From the NCBI GenBank assembly GCA_008711295.1, contig VUYV01000510.1:272058-336057 (forward strand): a DNA stretch of 64,000 nucleotides, given 5' to 3'. The translations under genes were made by a program, and so were the position numbers. Positions 11,601 through 23,253 of the stretch are shown here, piece after piece (the first letter of the stretch is position 1; every line of letters begins with the position of its first letter). The stretch is from Anarhynchus alexandrinus (Eukaryota > Chordata > Aves > Charadriiformes > Charadriidae). The notes beneath the pieces are model-generated. The model made no database searches. It was not told the origin of the DNA and saw nothing but the letters and a program-made list of their open reading frames with translations.

Positions 11601-12880
11601 GGTTTATTGCAGGCACACGCGCTAACAGCTGGATGGTGTTGGGGACACGTTGCACACACTGCAGCGTGACACTGAGTCAACAGCAGAGGAACCACCTCCC
11701 GTAGCCGCCTCCAGCCCACACATCCCGCTCCAGCTTGGGAGTACGGCAGCTCCACCAGCAAGGTGAGCCTGAGGGAACTGCAGGTATCCGTTTTAAGAGT
11801 AGTCTCCTTTCCTGCCAGCACTGTTTCACGCACTCCCAACACCTGAGAGCCAGATGACACGTGTTGCAAAAGCTTGTATTTCTCACACAAGGCAGGAAGA
11901 ATCTCCAAGCCATTCCCCTGATGACAGCATCCAGATTGTAAATCCCGAACCCATAAATCTACCTTGTGAAGAGGGAAGCGAATGGGCCAGGCTGCAGGTC
12001 TGTTATTCTGGGCTAAAAAAAAGTACATTGCCACTGGGGAAACGGAACAGGATTTGCTCAGGCTCAGCAACCTGCAAGTTTCGGGGCCTCAGAAAACACC
12101 ACAGTGATGAGACACAGTTCTGACAGATTAACGTGTGTGTACCCCAGAAGAGTCCTGAGTCATGCCAGCGGGCTCCCGACACCCCACAATGAGTCACCGC
12201 GACTCTGCAGCCTCACCTCAGACAGAATGAAACTAATTTTACTCTCCTCAAACCCACACATTTCCAGCAATCTGTGGAGGGGATATGTGGCCCAGAACGT
12301 GCTTGAACCACCCTGGCTGAGTCCCATCACCCCCAAAATCCCTAAGAAACACCAAAACACAAAAGCAAACCGGTGCAGTGAGGACTTGGCCATGCTGCCA
12401 GCGAATCCCCCTTCCGAACCCCCACTAACGCCAGGAGAAGGGCGCGGGGGGAGGTCCAGCACCTGGGCCACGTTGCCGAAGATGCCACCAGCCCCTGGGA
12501 CGGCCGGACCTGGCGGGGCTGCTCTGGCACCGCTCCCTGCCCCGCCGCATTGGGGGTAGTTGACCGTTTCCCGTGTTTCCACCTGCCCCGAGAGCGCCGA
12601 GCCCACCCTCCCCTGGTCCGGGGTGACCTTGTGGGGTGTCACCGGAGGGGGGTTCCCCCCAGCGGGACCAGTCCCGCCGGGCCAGGGAAGGGCCCCCCTC
12701 CCCCCGCGAAGGGGGCTGGAGAGGCTCCGGGCGGCCCGGCGCTCCCTCACCTGCCGGCGGGGCGTAGGCCCGACCCCCGCCCGGCCCCACCGGGCCGCTC
12801 CCGGCAGCGGCAGGAGGCGGTCGGGGGAGCCGGGCGGTCGGGAAGCGGCCCCACAGCAACCGGCGGCAGCCACGCCACAT
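5606..12880 (-). CDS. ATPAF2: ATP synthase mitochondrial F1 complex assembly factor 2 (8 exons, complete)
   Basis: ATPAF2 (Atp12 family) is a mitochondrial matrix chaperone that binds the F1 alpha subunit and prevents its aggregation before the alpha3-beta3 hexamer forms. Exons in transcript order: 12751-12880, 10843-10887, 10335-10480, 9284-9381, 8215-8295, 7969-8081, 6374-6489, 5606-5743. They total 867 nt, giving 288 residues (human 289). The start MWRGCRRLL is basic and Ala/Pro/Arg-rich, as expected for a matrix-targeting peptide, and corresponds to the human start. Family blocks include KRFYQNVSISQGEG, FEINLDHRKLKTPQAKLF, VATEWDSQ, LCNTALDNPTQRNK, AVLLSRLEEEYQ and VEWAHDYDL. The tryptophan of VATEW (about residue 93) corresponds to human W94, the site of a known disease substitution, and is intact. 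The gene shares a promoter with GID4. Confidence 0.97.
8391..8515. repeat. Copy 1 of an unidentified ~125-bp dispersed repeat
   Basis: It begins TTCTCCCCTAAACCACAGCA and ends near TTTTTGTTGTTCTAGG. A copy that I judge by eye to be well above 80% identical lies at 9825-9953 in the neighbouring ATPAF2 intron. The ATPAF2 exon between them is present once, so this is not an exon duplication. I do not recognise the family. Confidence 0.7.
9825..9953. repeat. Copy 2 of the ~125-bp dispersed repeat
   Basis: Same orientation as the copy at 8391-8515, with shared blocks such as CACAGCAAAGGGAGCAAGGG and CACTCTTCCCCGAATTCAGA. The sequences flanking the two copies are unrelated. That fits two insertions of a repeat, or an old non-contiguous duplication, within ATPAF2 introns. 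Confidence 0.7.
10481..10512 (-). repeat. ATPAF2: 22-bp tandem duplication carrying a second 3' splice site
   Basis: CTGGGGAATC occurs at 10481-10490 and again at 10503-10512. On the coding strand this gives two GATTCCCCAG acceptor sites 22 nt apart just before ATPAF2 exon 3. The family protein (GEGGFEIN) requires the exon-proximal one. Confidence 0.8.
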
Positions 12881-13200
12881 CGCGATGAAGGACAAGGAGG
12901 AGGAGGAGGAAGAGCCGCTGCCCTCCCACCTCAGCGCGGCTCCGCGCGCACCGCCATGCTGCCGCAGCGACAGCCAATCCACGCCGCGAACGCGTTTTGA
13001 CCCTTCGGCCACCCCGTCCCGCCGCGCCTCTGTGTGGGGAAACTGCATTTCCCAGCAGTGCTCGCGGCCGCGCCTGCCGGGAGAAAGCGCGTGCCCCGCG
13101 CCCGCGGCCAATCGGCGCCCGGCACCGCCCCTCCCGCAGCGCCCGCGAGGGCCAATGGGAGCGCGCGGAGGCGCTGCCGGGAGGCCCTGAGCCAGGCGGT
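12881..13200. promoter_or_regulatory. Bidirectional CpG-island promoter ATPAF2 / GID4
   Basis: About 320 bases separate the ATPAF2 start codon (12880, minus strand) from the first visible GID4 coding sequence. The region is very CpG-rich, has no TATA box, and has three CCAAT boxes on the plus strand (12974-12978, 13108-13112, 13152-13156), of the type bound by NF-Y, plus a ZNF143-type element at 13041-13062. This composition is typical of housekeeping divergent promoters. The CpG island continues into both first exons. Confidence 0.8.
13041..13062 (+). promoter_or_regulatory. ZNF143/Staf-type binding motif
   Basis: AACTGCATTTCCCAGCAGTG closely follows the known ZNF143/Staf consensus (ACTACAATTCCCAGAATGC type), including the TTCCCAG core and the trailing GCG. 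It lies centrally in the divergent promoter, where this factor commonly binds. Confidence 0.65.
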
Positions 13201-13210
13201 AGCGGCGGNG

Positions 13211-16200
13211 GCGGGCTCGGCCTCTTCGCCGCCCTCCGGGGCGGCCGCCAGTAGCCTGGTGCCGCCGCCCCCCATCAACACGGCGCAGCCCGGCGTGGCC
13301 ACCTCGCTGCTCTACAGCGGCGCCAAGTTCCGCGGGCAGCAGCGCAGCAAGGGCAATGCCTACGAGGTGGAGGTCGTCATGCAGGTGAGGGGCCCGCCGG
13401 CGACCGCTTCCACCCCTGGGTCCGCCGCGGCCGTGTCCCCGCTCTCTTCAGGCCGCGGTCGCCGTTCCCGCCCCGCCGGTCCCTTCAGGCCGCCATCGCC
13501 TCTCTCTTGTCCCCTTCCGGGACCCCCTAAGGCCGCGGTCGTCCAGTGTCTCGTCCCCTCAGGCCTCTCAGCCCCCTCAGCCTTTTCTTCTCTGCCGGTC
13601 CCCTGGCTTCCCCGCCGTTCCCCTCAGGCCCCGGTTGCCCGCCCCCTCCGGCTCGGGTCGATGTCAGCCCTTCCCTCAGAACCCAGAACTTGTGTGTCCT
13701 GTCTCCTGAGCCGCAGCAAGGCCTGTGGCTGAGGTGGGGGAGACTCCTTTGCCTTAGTCCCAGCGTCCTTGTTCTCAGCCCCAGTGAGGTGGGACCAGGG
13801 TGGCAGAGGCCTCAGGGGCACCCTTCCCCTCAGCCCTGGAAAGGCCTGTGGTCCTCCCTGCCCCTGCTTCCCTCTGAGCTGGCAGTGCCTCCCTGCGATT
13901 CCCCTGGTTCCATCAAGTCCAGTAATGGTTGTGAGTCCTCAGGCTCTGGAGAGATCTCTATCCTCCCTTGCGCTTTCCCTTCCTTTCAGGATCAGGGCAA
14001 AAGATTCTGTCCTATTCCCCTCAGGCCCCAGGAGGGACCCCTTTTCCTCAGGCTCACTGAGGCCCAGGACCACCACCTCCTTGCTCCTTTCCCCTCAAAC
14101 CCTGAGGAGGGCCCACTGCACTCAAGCCTTTCCCTCCCACCTCTGCCCCATTCCCCTCAGGCCTGGCAAAGTTCATAACCCAGGATCCCTTCTCCACTCC
14201 CTTCACCCTCTGGGGTGGCCATGCACCTCTGTGCCACAGGGTGGAAGGGTAAAAGCCTGGCTTAGAGTGGGTGTTGTCCTGGGAAGTCCCTACCAGTGGG
14301 ACAGCCTGTATTTCAGGCCTGGCTGGAAATCAGCAGGGATCCAGGTCCCAGTCGCTGGCTGGCACAGCATGGCCTGGCTGGACCTGGGACTCAGGGTTCC
14401 CTATCCCTGGGATGTCGGAGGCTCCCCCAGGCTGAGCAGGGAGCCTGGGGCGAAGTGGAGTTGTTTGTCTGTGGCAGGAATGCAGCCAGACAGCTGTAGT
14501 GCCCAGCTGTGCTGGGGAATTGGGACGCTGGCTCGTGTGGCTTTCCTATTACTCCCTGCAGTCATTGTCACCCTGCATGCTTTATTTTTAGTCTTAGGCA
14601 TTGGCACGATCGCTTTGGGCAGAGCTGTTGAGGTGTGGAGTCATTAGTACGCGGGCAAGCCAGACATCTGATACACGCTTTCCTATAGAACACCCTGCGA
14701 GTCACAGCTTTGTTCCCAGTTCGGTGGCACGGGATCTGGGGGACTGTGGTTGAGCATGTAGCAAGCGCAGTGATGAAGCTTGACATGTGTGCTGGTGTTG
14801 TGGAGTAGTGTCAGAGCCCCAGGGTCAGCAGATGGTGTAGCGTTTGAACCGGACCGTCTGTTTTCACATACAGTCCTCCTCTTGTCACCAGCACAATCAT
14901 ACCTGGTATGGTTTGCTGTGGTGGGGACATCCTATGGCTGATCAGCTTCACTGCACGCTGCCTTCTCGCAGGGGCTGGCTGTGGCTTTGTGCTAAAAATG
15001 CTGCTGTTTTGCGCGTGTCAGCTGAGAAGAGGTGGCTGCCTGCTCTCCCTGTGCTGAGCGCAGAGAAACGTCGCCCTTCTTTGATCACAGGTGGGGAAGA
15101 TCCATCTTCTCACAGTTGATGTTTGCACTTCCCCAAATAACTCGCTGCTTGTTTTGAAAATGGATCTGGAGATGTCAGGGAAAAGCTTGGAAAATCCCCT
15201 GGCTTTAAAGGTGCTTGGAACAGGCGCAGCCCCCTGCCTAGCTTCTGCACAGCAGAAGCAGCAAGATGCAGCCCTGTAATTCAAAAGAAGGATGGCATAA
15301 AAGCATTAGATTTGGGAGAAAGGCCTCCTTTAAAACACACACGACATCATTTGGCTTCTGAGCAGGCTTTGGCGTGTGCTGTGCTGCCAGGTTGGGTACT
15401 AGGCAGGGAGTATGGGTAGCGTGTTAGAGAGGCATGGGTCAGGCCTGTTAAATAAGCGGATGGGGAAGCTCAGGGCTGTGAATTCTTCCTCTAGCCTGAA
15501 TTACCTCCAGTAAATAGATGTCTTCTATGCCTCTCTCACCTGAACGCCAGTTTGCTGATAGCGGTTGACTGGGAAATGTGGGGGCTGAGGGTGTGGGTGA
15601 TTCTGCCAGTGGTGCTCTCACTTGGAGAAAACTGTGAGTCTGCTTCCTTCTGGGTGGAGAGGGGGAGTTTGCTTCCTGTCGGAGACTTCTGGGCAAATGG
15701 TGATGCTTCAGTGTGATGAAGAGGGAAGCATGCAGGGTGTTGTCAGGCCTGGGATTTGGGGGCTGTCAGAGGTGAGCTGGGCACCTGTAAATGGTCTTTC
15801 TGAGTGGTTCTCAGCCATGGGGAAGGGCTGCCAATGTGAGCATTGGGCAGTAAGCTGGACAGTCTGTACCAGTTGAAGCTGAAATTAGCCTTGGAGGGGT
15901 TAGAAACTGCTTTGGATCAATTGGCTGACTTCATGCATATGCTTATGGTTGGACTTTGCACTCTTTTCTAGCATGTGGATATGGAAAACTCCTATCTCTG
16001 TGGATACTTGAAGATTAAAGGCCTTACAGAGGTGAGTGTTAACTGCAAAACAACAAGAAAAGGTGCTGTTTTAAAGGTTTGGGGTTTTTTTTCCTGGTGG
16101 AGTGGGAGAAGCTGCCACCGGAAATAGTGAGTGGAGGGATTGAGCATATAGTAAATTTGACCATGAAGTAGTTTAATAGCTTCAGTCTGTTGTTCTTGGC

Positions 16201-19200
16201 ATGTCAAGCAAATATGACACGCCTTGATGAGAGTGCTGAACAAGGGAAGCTTATCTGGCATCCTGTAAGGTCTGAGCAGAAACAAATTTGACCCTGCAGT
16301 CAGCTTTAGGCACTCTACCAGTGGTAGTGTGTTGCTGAAAAAAATAAACCAGGACCTGAATAGTCATGTCTTTGCATACTTCATTTCCTGTCCATCCTCT
16401 AAGATCCGCTCATGGTTTCAAACAGTCAATGAGAACTGTCTCCCAGGGGTGATGCTGCTTTCGGCTGTGGTGCACCATATGTCTGTCATTACACAGGAAC
16501 ACTTGGAGAAGCTTGGTCGCCCAAGCTGAGCCTCCTATTCCCTGCCTGCGTTCTCCCAATTCAGTGCCAATGCAAAGCTGAAGAGGAGTACCTTCTTCCC
16601 TGGTGGGGTGGCTTAATCCAGCCCTCGAACTGGGTAACATTCATGCAGTAACCGCCAGGTATCCGCTGGGGAGCGGTGCTGGCTGTAAACAGTCACTTGT
16701 GATTGTCCAGCTGGGAGCTTCTCCACAGTCCAACTCTGACCTGGCTCCTGGTTTCATGAAGTGAATAGAGAGGCTGGAATAAGAGGGTGGAGGCTGTGCA
16801 TGGATATGAGTCGGACTTTAAGATGTGTGGGGCAGGACGAGTCAGCGTGCTGCTTGGAGGGGTGGGAGCACCAGCCTCAGATTGCCCAGAGCTTTTGCTG
16901 TGAGATGCTGCTTTCTGCTGAGCACGTACACCTCTATCTGCATTTGAGTTTCTGTCTCTAGGTGACAAATCTTCTGACCTCTTGTTCATCTCTCTTCTTT
17001 CCTAGGAGTACCCAACCCTCACCACTTTCTTTGAAGGGGAAATAATCAGTAAAAAGCACCCTTTCTTAACACGCAAGTGGGATGCTGATGAAGATGTGGA
17101 TCGTAAACACTGGGTAAATAAATCAGGGGATTTATAAATAAATAAATAAAATAAATTTATAAGTAAATAAATCGGGGGCAGATGGAGTCCTGGCTGAGCA
17201 GCTGGTTTGGAGATGAGGTACAGGGGCTGTCTGTGCAAGAGCTGTCGGAAGGTCTTGGAAAGCTCTCCTTTTTGGGTATCTCCCTCCCTTCCCCACTGGG
17301 ATCTTTGGAATTAGAGGTTCCTTCAGCAGGCTGTTGGCTGTGATCCAGGAGAAGGGAAGGGGGTGTCTTGCTGTCTACTTGCTGGCCCTGGGGTTGGAAG
17401 GGAAGAGGAGCAATCCCTGTCTCTTGCACCCCTAGGAGAACACACTCCTTGTTTTGAAGGCTTATCATGAAATGGAGCGGAGAAGGGGAGAGGTGCCCCT
17501 CTGGCACAGGCAGGGCAGTTGGTACCCATGTCTCAGTCACGCTACCAGCTACCTCAGCCCTCTGCTCGGGATAGGGTGTGTCTGCCACGGTGCTCTGGAT
17601 CAGGGCCACAGCAGCCAGCTGATTGCCTCGCCACCTTGACCTTTGCTGTTGTTTGCCAGACTTTGACATTTATTATTTTTCTGTCAAATAATCTTCCTCT
17701 GGAAGTGTAGGAGCTTCTTCAGTTGGGCCAGGTGTGGCTGTGGGCATCTGGCAATCCTCTGTGTTCCCCTGTGCTAGTCCTGGGGTGTGTGTTAAGCACT
17801 GCTCCAGCAGAAGAGCAGCCCCTTTGGTGAGGAGGTCCTCTTCCGTAGCAGTTTTTCCCTCCTAAATAGCAGCTGGTGCTAGTGAGCTCTACTCCTGGAA
17901 TAAGCATCCTGTTTATTTTTCTTTTCTTTTTTGTTTCAGGGGAAGTTTCAGGCTTTTTACCAGTATGCAAAAACATTTAATTCTGATGACTTTGATTATG
18001 AGGATCTGAAAAATGGGGACTATGTCTTCATGAGATGGAAGGTAAACTCTGCATGTCTCCTTCTCTGATGAGCTGCTTACAAGTGACTGACAGAGGCTTG
18101 TGGTGTCTGAAAGCTTTTTGAGCTATGCTGGTTTAATGAAAGATTTGACCCTACCAACCTCATAACCCACCATACTTGCTAATTCCAGTGTGACTCTTGT
18201 CTAGCCAGCTAATTACGTCCTTAAGGGCTGCAGTCACGGCTAAAAATGCAACAGGAAAGTCTTGCTTGGTGATGCTCCACAGGGTGAGAGAATTGGTGTC
18301 TCTGGTCCCTGTGTGGGACCTGTGTGTTTGGTGGAGACTGGAGTCAGCTGGATCAATTCCTCTGTCTTTACACAAGCTTTGTGCAGCTGTGATGGGAGGA
18401 AATCGTAGAATCGCAGAAAGATTTGGGTTAGAAGGAACCTTTAAAGGTCATCTAGTACATGCCCTCTCCGTTGCCATGGGCAGAGACATCTTCCAGTTGC
18501 TTAAAGCCCTGACTAACCTGACCTTGAACACTTCCAGGGGATGGGGCATCCACAACTTCTCTGGGAACCTGTTCCAGTGTCTCACTAGTCTCATAGTAAA
18601 GAATTTCTTCCTTATATTTAATTTAAAGCTATCCTCTTTCAGTTTAAAAGTGTTACCCCTTGTCCTATTGCTACAGGCCCTGGTAAAACATCTCTCTCCA
18701 TCTTCCTTATAAGCCCCCTGTAAGTACTGAAAGGCTGCAATAAGGTCTCTTTGGAGCCTTCACTTCATCATCACGCAGCTCTGATTCCTGATTTGCAATT
18801 GGCTTCTGGTTTGCAGTGGGCAGTTGAACTAAAACTGATCTCGTGCACCTTTTAAAACTGGTTCTGTTCTCAGTTGTCTGCTTCCCTGTAAGATGCCTAC
18901 AGTGGCAGGTGGTGAAAGAACATGCTGGTCTCTGGTCTGGGCTGCTGTGAGTGCAGGGAACGCTCAGCCAGGAATGCCTTTGTGTTAATGGGTGCCAATA
19001 TTCAGTTTGGGAGGGCAAATTGGGGCGGGGGGGTAGTATTTGACCGGCATTTTAAAATACGGTCTGTATTTTCTGTGCAGGAACAGTTCCTAGTCCCAGA
19101 TCACACTATCAAAGACATCAGCGGTGCTTCCTTTGCTGGTTTCTATTACATCTGCTTCCAGAAGTCAGCAGCATCTATAGAGGGCTATTACTACCATAGG

Positions 19201-20522
19201 AGTTCAGAATGGTAAGGAAGCTTCCTTCCTCCTGCGGACTGAAGGGTGGCTCCTCAAACCAAGCAGTGACTCCTCTTCTGCTTGTCTGCAGCCTTGGGAG
19301 TGTCCAGACAGTGCTTCTCTGGGCTGGGAAGGAGGTTCAGTGCGATGGTTGGACCTTGGGGCAGAAGGGGAGGGCGTGTGCGCCGTGCTTGGCCGGAGCC
19401 AGGCGAGTGCAGCCCATTTGTGTGGTATAAAGTGCCGCTCTTTTTGCACGGCTGGGGATAACCCTGCTGGCAATGTGGCGCAGGGGAGGTAAAAGATGTG
19501 GAGATGTGCTGTGGCCCACTGAAGCAATGGTCTGGCACGTCAGTGAGGTACATTGGGAGGCAGAGACCAGCTGTGGTTCACTAAAAGCATCCCTCCAGAA
19601 GCCTGGTCTCCAGTCCAGCTCGTAGGGCTTCCCTGCTCCTGCCCTCCTGTGGGGACAGGCAAGTGCAAGGCAGCCTGGCCTCTTGTGCGGGGTTGTGCTA
19701 CCTCAGTTTGTGCTTTGCTCAGTGATTCAAGCTTTGAGCTTCTCCATGCCTTGGCCCTTCAGAGGATGTTGGAGGGGCCTTCAAGAAGGAGCTCAGTGCT
19801 TTCTCACATATAACAGCTTGGCTGTTGATCCCTTCATGCAGAAATTTTGTTAGGCCAGTGCTTTGTAGTCCACGGTCCTTGGGGTGTTGCTGTAAAATGC
19901 AGGGAACAGTCAAAGTTAATTGGTTGGTTTCTTGTTAAAGCCATGTGATAAGTAGCTGTGGAGAGCTCTTTTCCCTCTGACAGCTTTGGATATTTGTCAC
20001 ATGCAGCAAGTGAATCTGTAGGGTGGCTGGAAGCTCTCAGGGGGAGGGAAGGTACCTGGGAGGCTTTCAGATGAATCCCCTCGAGCTAAGCTTTGAAAGA
20101 CCCGAGTGTAATTTGCAGTTGTAGCAAACACTATTTGAACATGAAAGTTGTTGAACTTCAAAAGGTGCCCAAAAACCACAGTCAGCCCACCTTGAACGCA
20201 GCCTGGCTGCAGGTAGCTCAAAGGCACGGGAAAGGAAATGAGGAACGATGCTGAGTCCTCACGGGGTTTTGGCACTACTGGTAAGTGGGTGTTGGGTGCC
20301 TGAACACCTCTGAGACTTGACTCTGAGACACTGAAGGGAACGAGAAGAGCCAGCCACCAGGATGTCTGCTCTGTGGCCTGCCAAGCAGGAGCTGTTAGTG
20401 CTAGGGGAGTTCTATTGCTCTATGTAATCCTCTCATCTGTCTTTTCCCTCTCTCCCAGGTATCAGTCATTGAATTTAACTCACGTTCCTGAGCACAGCGC
20501 TCCTATCTATGAATTCCGATGA
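13211..20522 (+). CDS. GID4: GID4, substrate receptor of the CTLH (GID) E3 ligase (6 exons, start hidden)
   Basis: GID4 is the beta-barrel receptor that recruits proteins with an N-terminal proline degron to the CTLH ubiquitin ligase. Exons: 13211(or earlier)-13384, 15972-16031, 17006-17113, 17940-18041, 19081-19211, 20459-20522, with the stop at 20520-20522. The 212 visible residues are nearly identical to human from [15 protein letters not shown] to the C-terminus APIYEFR. The barrel includes [54 protein letters not shown] and [19 protein letters not shown]. The acidic and aromatic residues known to grip the N-terminal proline (human E237 and Y258) are conserved as E in KEQFLV and Y in FYYICF. 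The N-terminus is uncertain because an undetermined base at 13209 interrupts a GC-rich Ala/Gly/Ser stretch and no suitable ATG follows it. Confidence 0.95.
17109..17175. repeat. (AAAT)n microsatellite with duplicated splice-donor flank
   Basis: Short AAAT/TAAA units fill the start of GID4 intron 3. GTAAATAAATCAGGGG, which includes the 5' splice site, recurs about 50 bases on as GTAAATAAATCGGGGG. Confidence 0.7.
18401..18770 (-). mobile_element. CR1 LINE, 3'-terminal fragment in reverse orientation
   Basis: The plus strand starts with AATCGTAGAATCGCAGAAAG, a decayed reverse complement of the (ATTCTATGA)n CR1 tail. It continues through TTGGGTTAGAAGGAACCTTT, CTGGGAACCTGTTCCAGTGTC and TACCCCTTGTCCTATTGCTA, which are standard CR1 3' sequences. 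Only the 3' end of a 5'-truncated insertion is present, with no intact reverse transcriptase. It lies in GID4 intron 4. CR1 is the dominant LINE of birds, which supports an avian source. Confidence 0.9.
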
Positions 20523-20870
20523 CAGCTGTCCAGAACTGATACTGCACAGAAGCAAACCGGGCAGGAGAGCATGGCCTGCCAGGAGAACTGTGTCCCTGTC
20601 GGAGCACGGGAATGCACGCTTCTCTCCTGCCCCTCGGACTCGCAAGAGAGAGCCTGAATGTTAACCCACCCAGCCCAAGGAGAGTGGCTGCTGGAGCTTG
20701 ATTCTCCCTCCTGTCGAGTGGCGATTTGATCTTTAATCTGGTTTTAAGCTACCTTTAAATGCACTTTCTTATTGCACAGCTAGTTTCTCTATCACCGAAG
20801 TTCCTCCCGGCTCTCCTCTGGAAGCTGTTTCTCAGTAGCTGGAATCAGTGGTCTGTCCTCTGAGTAATAA

Positions 20871-20899
20871 GAAAATATAAGCTCAGCGCTTATATTTTC
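20871..20899 (+). other. GID4: Perfect 12-bp inverted repeat (hairpin) in GID4 3' UTR
   Basis: GAAAATATAAGC (20871-20882) and GCTTATATTTTC (20888-20899) are exact reverse complements separated by a 5-nt loop. In RNA this forms an AU-rich stem about 350 nt after the stop codon. Confidence 0.85.
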
Positions 20900-23247
20900 C
20901 TTGTTACAGCCTGATATGGGTTGGAAACGCCAGGACTCAGGTTTGTTGCCCAGATTGCCAGCTCTGATGCTCCCAGAGCCGGGTCCTGTGTGTGAGGCTC
21001 TGCTTGGCAGAGAGCTGCTCAGCTGCAGAGTCTGTTGGGGGAGTGTCGGCTGAGACAGATAAGGCTTGAAAGAGTCTTTGCTTCGCGCTGGCTAACGAGG
21101 TTAGCCGGAGCTGCAGATCTGTCAGGAACACCAATCCTTTGGAGCTGGGAGCTGTTCCGGTGTCTGGATACGCCACTGGGAATTAATTTAATGTATGGAC
21201 TTCCAGGCTCTCAGTAAAGTGGATCTGAACTCTGCTTATAGGTGTATATTTGCTCTTTACTTAAGTTAAGGGTAAAAAAAGAAAAAAAAAAAGGAGAAAA
21301 GAAAAAAAAAAAGACTTTTATTAAAAAAAATATTTTTATGGTTCCTTTTTCCAAGGACCCTATGGCAAATGCACAAGTACTCGATTACATTTTACCGTTT
21401 TCACATTGAAAACTGGGAATGTCTGCATTAGTTTTTATATACGTGTATGTAATCAGCTAGCCGCTTTGGGAAAGTAATCGAAGTGCAAGTGTTGAGTGGC
21501 ATCGCAGGAACAGCTCTGGGACCATTCAACACTTGTACTCGCTCTTCATGCTTCACCAACACCACTGCTTGATACCTTTTTACAAGGAAAAAAAAAAAAA
21601 AGACAAAAAAACCCAGTAGCTCTCCTCTGACTTTGAAAATGTTTCAAGTGATATAACTTAAGGCTTGTGTGCCAAAGTGTGTGTGTGTGTATGCGCGTGT
21701 GGGTTTGTTTTTTTTTTTGTTTAAAGACATTTTAAAAGTTGGCTTCGGTTGTATATTTAATGTGACGGTCCCACCTGTGGGGCTTTTGTGAGAGTTTAGT
21801 TTGCGTTTTTCTGGCTGTTTTAAAAAACAACCCCCTTAAAGCAGGCTTGTGTCACGCGCTAACCGGGTGGGTGTTGAGAACGGGTTTGCTGCCTGGGAGA
21901 GGAAAGCAAAGCCCTCCGCGTGCCTAGAGCCAAGCTGGTTTGGGTTTTCTTCTTTTTAATTAACTTTCTTCCTTTCGGCAGCATGTCTGTCTGGTTTATT
22001 GCAGCAGCTGAATTGCTAGTTTAAGCCTTAATGAGAAAGTATTCAGGTCTCGGTGAGCCCATTTCCTGTATTCCAAGTCGGGATCTTATGTGATCGGAGA
22101 AGCGGCCAGGCTGGTCTCAGGAGATGATGCGGAAAGCACCCGCCTCGTGTGTGCTGTTTGCCGCGGATGAATCCTTTTCCCCAGCACAAATGGAGAGAGA
22201 CCTTACAAGAGAAGGGGGGGGAGACTTGGCAGGACCCCCCACCCCACCCTGTGATGGAGGAAGCGTGTGCCGTTGTCTTGGCCGTTGCGGGTAGATTTGT
22301 AGAGTAGCACGAAGGCGAGCGGGAGAGCGATTCAAGAGGCGAAGGGAGAGCGGCTGCGAGCAGAGCAGTTGGGAAGCGGATTCCCATTTTATTCTGCTCC
22401 TCTCGGAGAAACTCACCCCCTTTGGTGGCGGGGAGAGGGGTTTCCTCGCAGGCGGTGCTGGGACGTGTCCTGGTTTTAGAGGCAAAAGCCAGCGGTGCTG
22501 CTCGGCTGTGACCAAGCATGGGGGTGAAGCCTTCTCCCAGGTGCTGTGTGGGCGCAGGGACCCCGCTCCAGCGGCTCTTTGCAGCCCTCCGGAGCTGTCT
22601 GTGTGCAATATTGGTGGCGGCACCGGTCTCCCTGCACTCCCCAGGGCTGTCAGTGCCAGCGTGACACTTGGGTTTCTGACGTGGTTTAGTTGAATTAACA
22701 CTGTGGTCGTTGGCCAAAGCTGGGTTAGGAAGGGTCCTGGGGTTGTTTAATATGTATAACTACCCCAAAAACCGCTGAAGTTTTTCTTTGAGGCTTGATA
22801 TGTTGTGAGAAGGGTGGGGAAGGAGCGTCCTGCTCTCTGCCTGTCTCCTTCCCGCCATCCCGAAGCCAATTTCGGCTGAAAGCCAAGACGGCCGGTGTGG
22901 TGCTGGCCTATGGGACATGTGTGGTGGGTGCAGAGCAGGTCGTGGAGCCGAGAGGTCTGCAGGGGCTGTCGGTGGTGAGAGCTTCCCTCCTCTAAAGCCT
23001 TTGTTTTGGTTTTCTTTTTCTTTGACTCGTTTGATGAGCGAAGGAGAGATGTTACGTATGTCGTGGTGTGGTGGAGAGAACTGCCGGGGGGAGGATCTGG
23101 GGTGCGGAGGTAAGAAATGGGGTATTTGGGTCTCGGAAAGGGTTGCGATGTCTCTTTTTAACCGTGCTGGCTGCAGAAGGGGTGTACTTGCGGGTGAAGG
23201 ACGGAGCAGGGGATAAGGAGGTGTTTTGCGGAGCGATTAACGTCCAA

Positions 23248-23253
23248 ATTAAA
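23248..23253 (+). terminator. GID4: Candidate distal GID4 polyadenylation signal
   Basis: ATTAAA is followed by a GT-rich downstream element at 23274-23292. It is the last such combination before the CpG island and gap that must contain the DRG2 promoter. Confidence 0.45.

Noticed and set aside
13034..13210. ATG at 13034 as the GID4 start codon
   Set aside because: It falls next to the ZNF143-like promoter motif, and the translated stretch has no resemblance to GID4. The true start is probably near the undetermined base.
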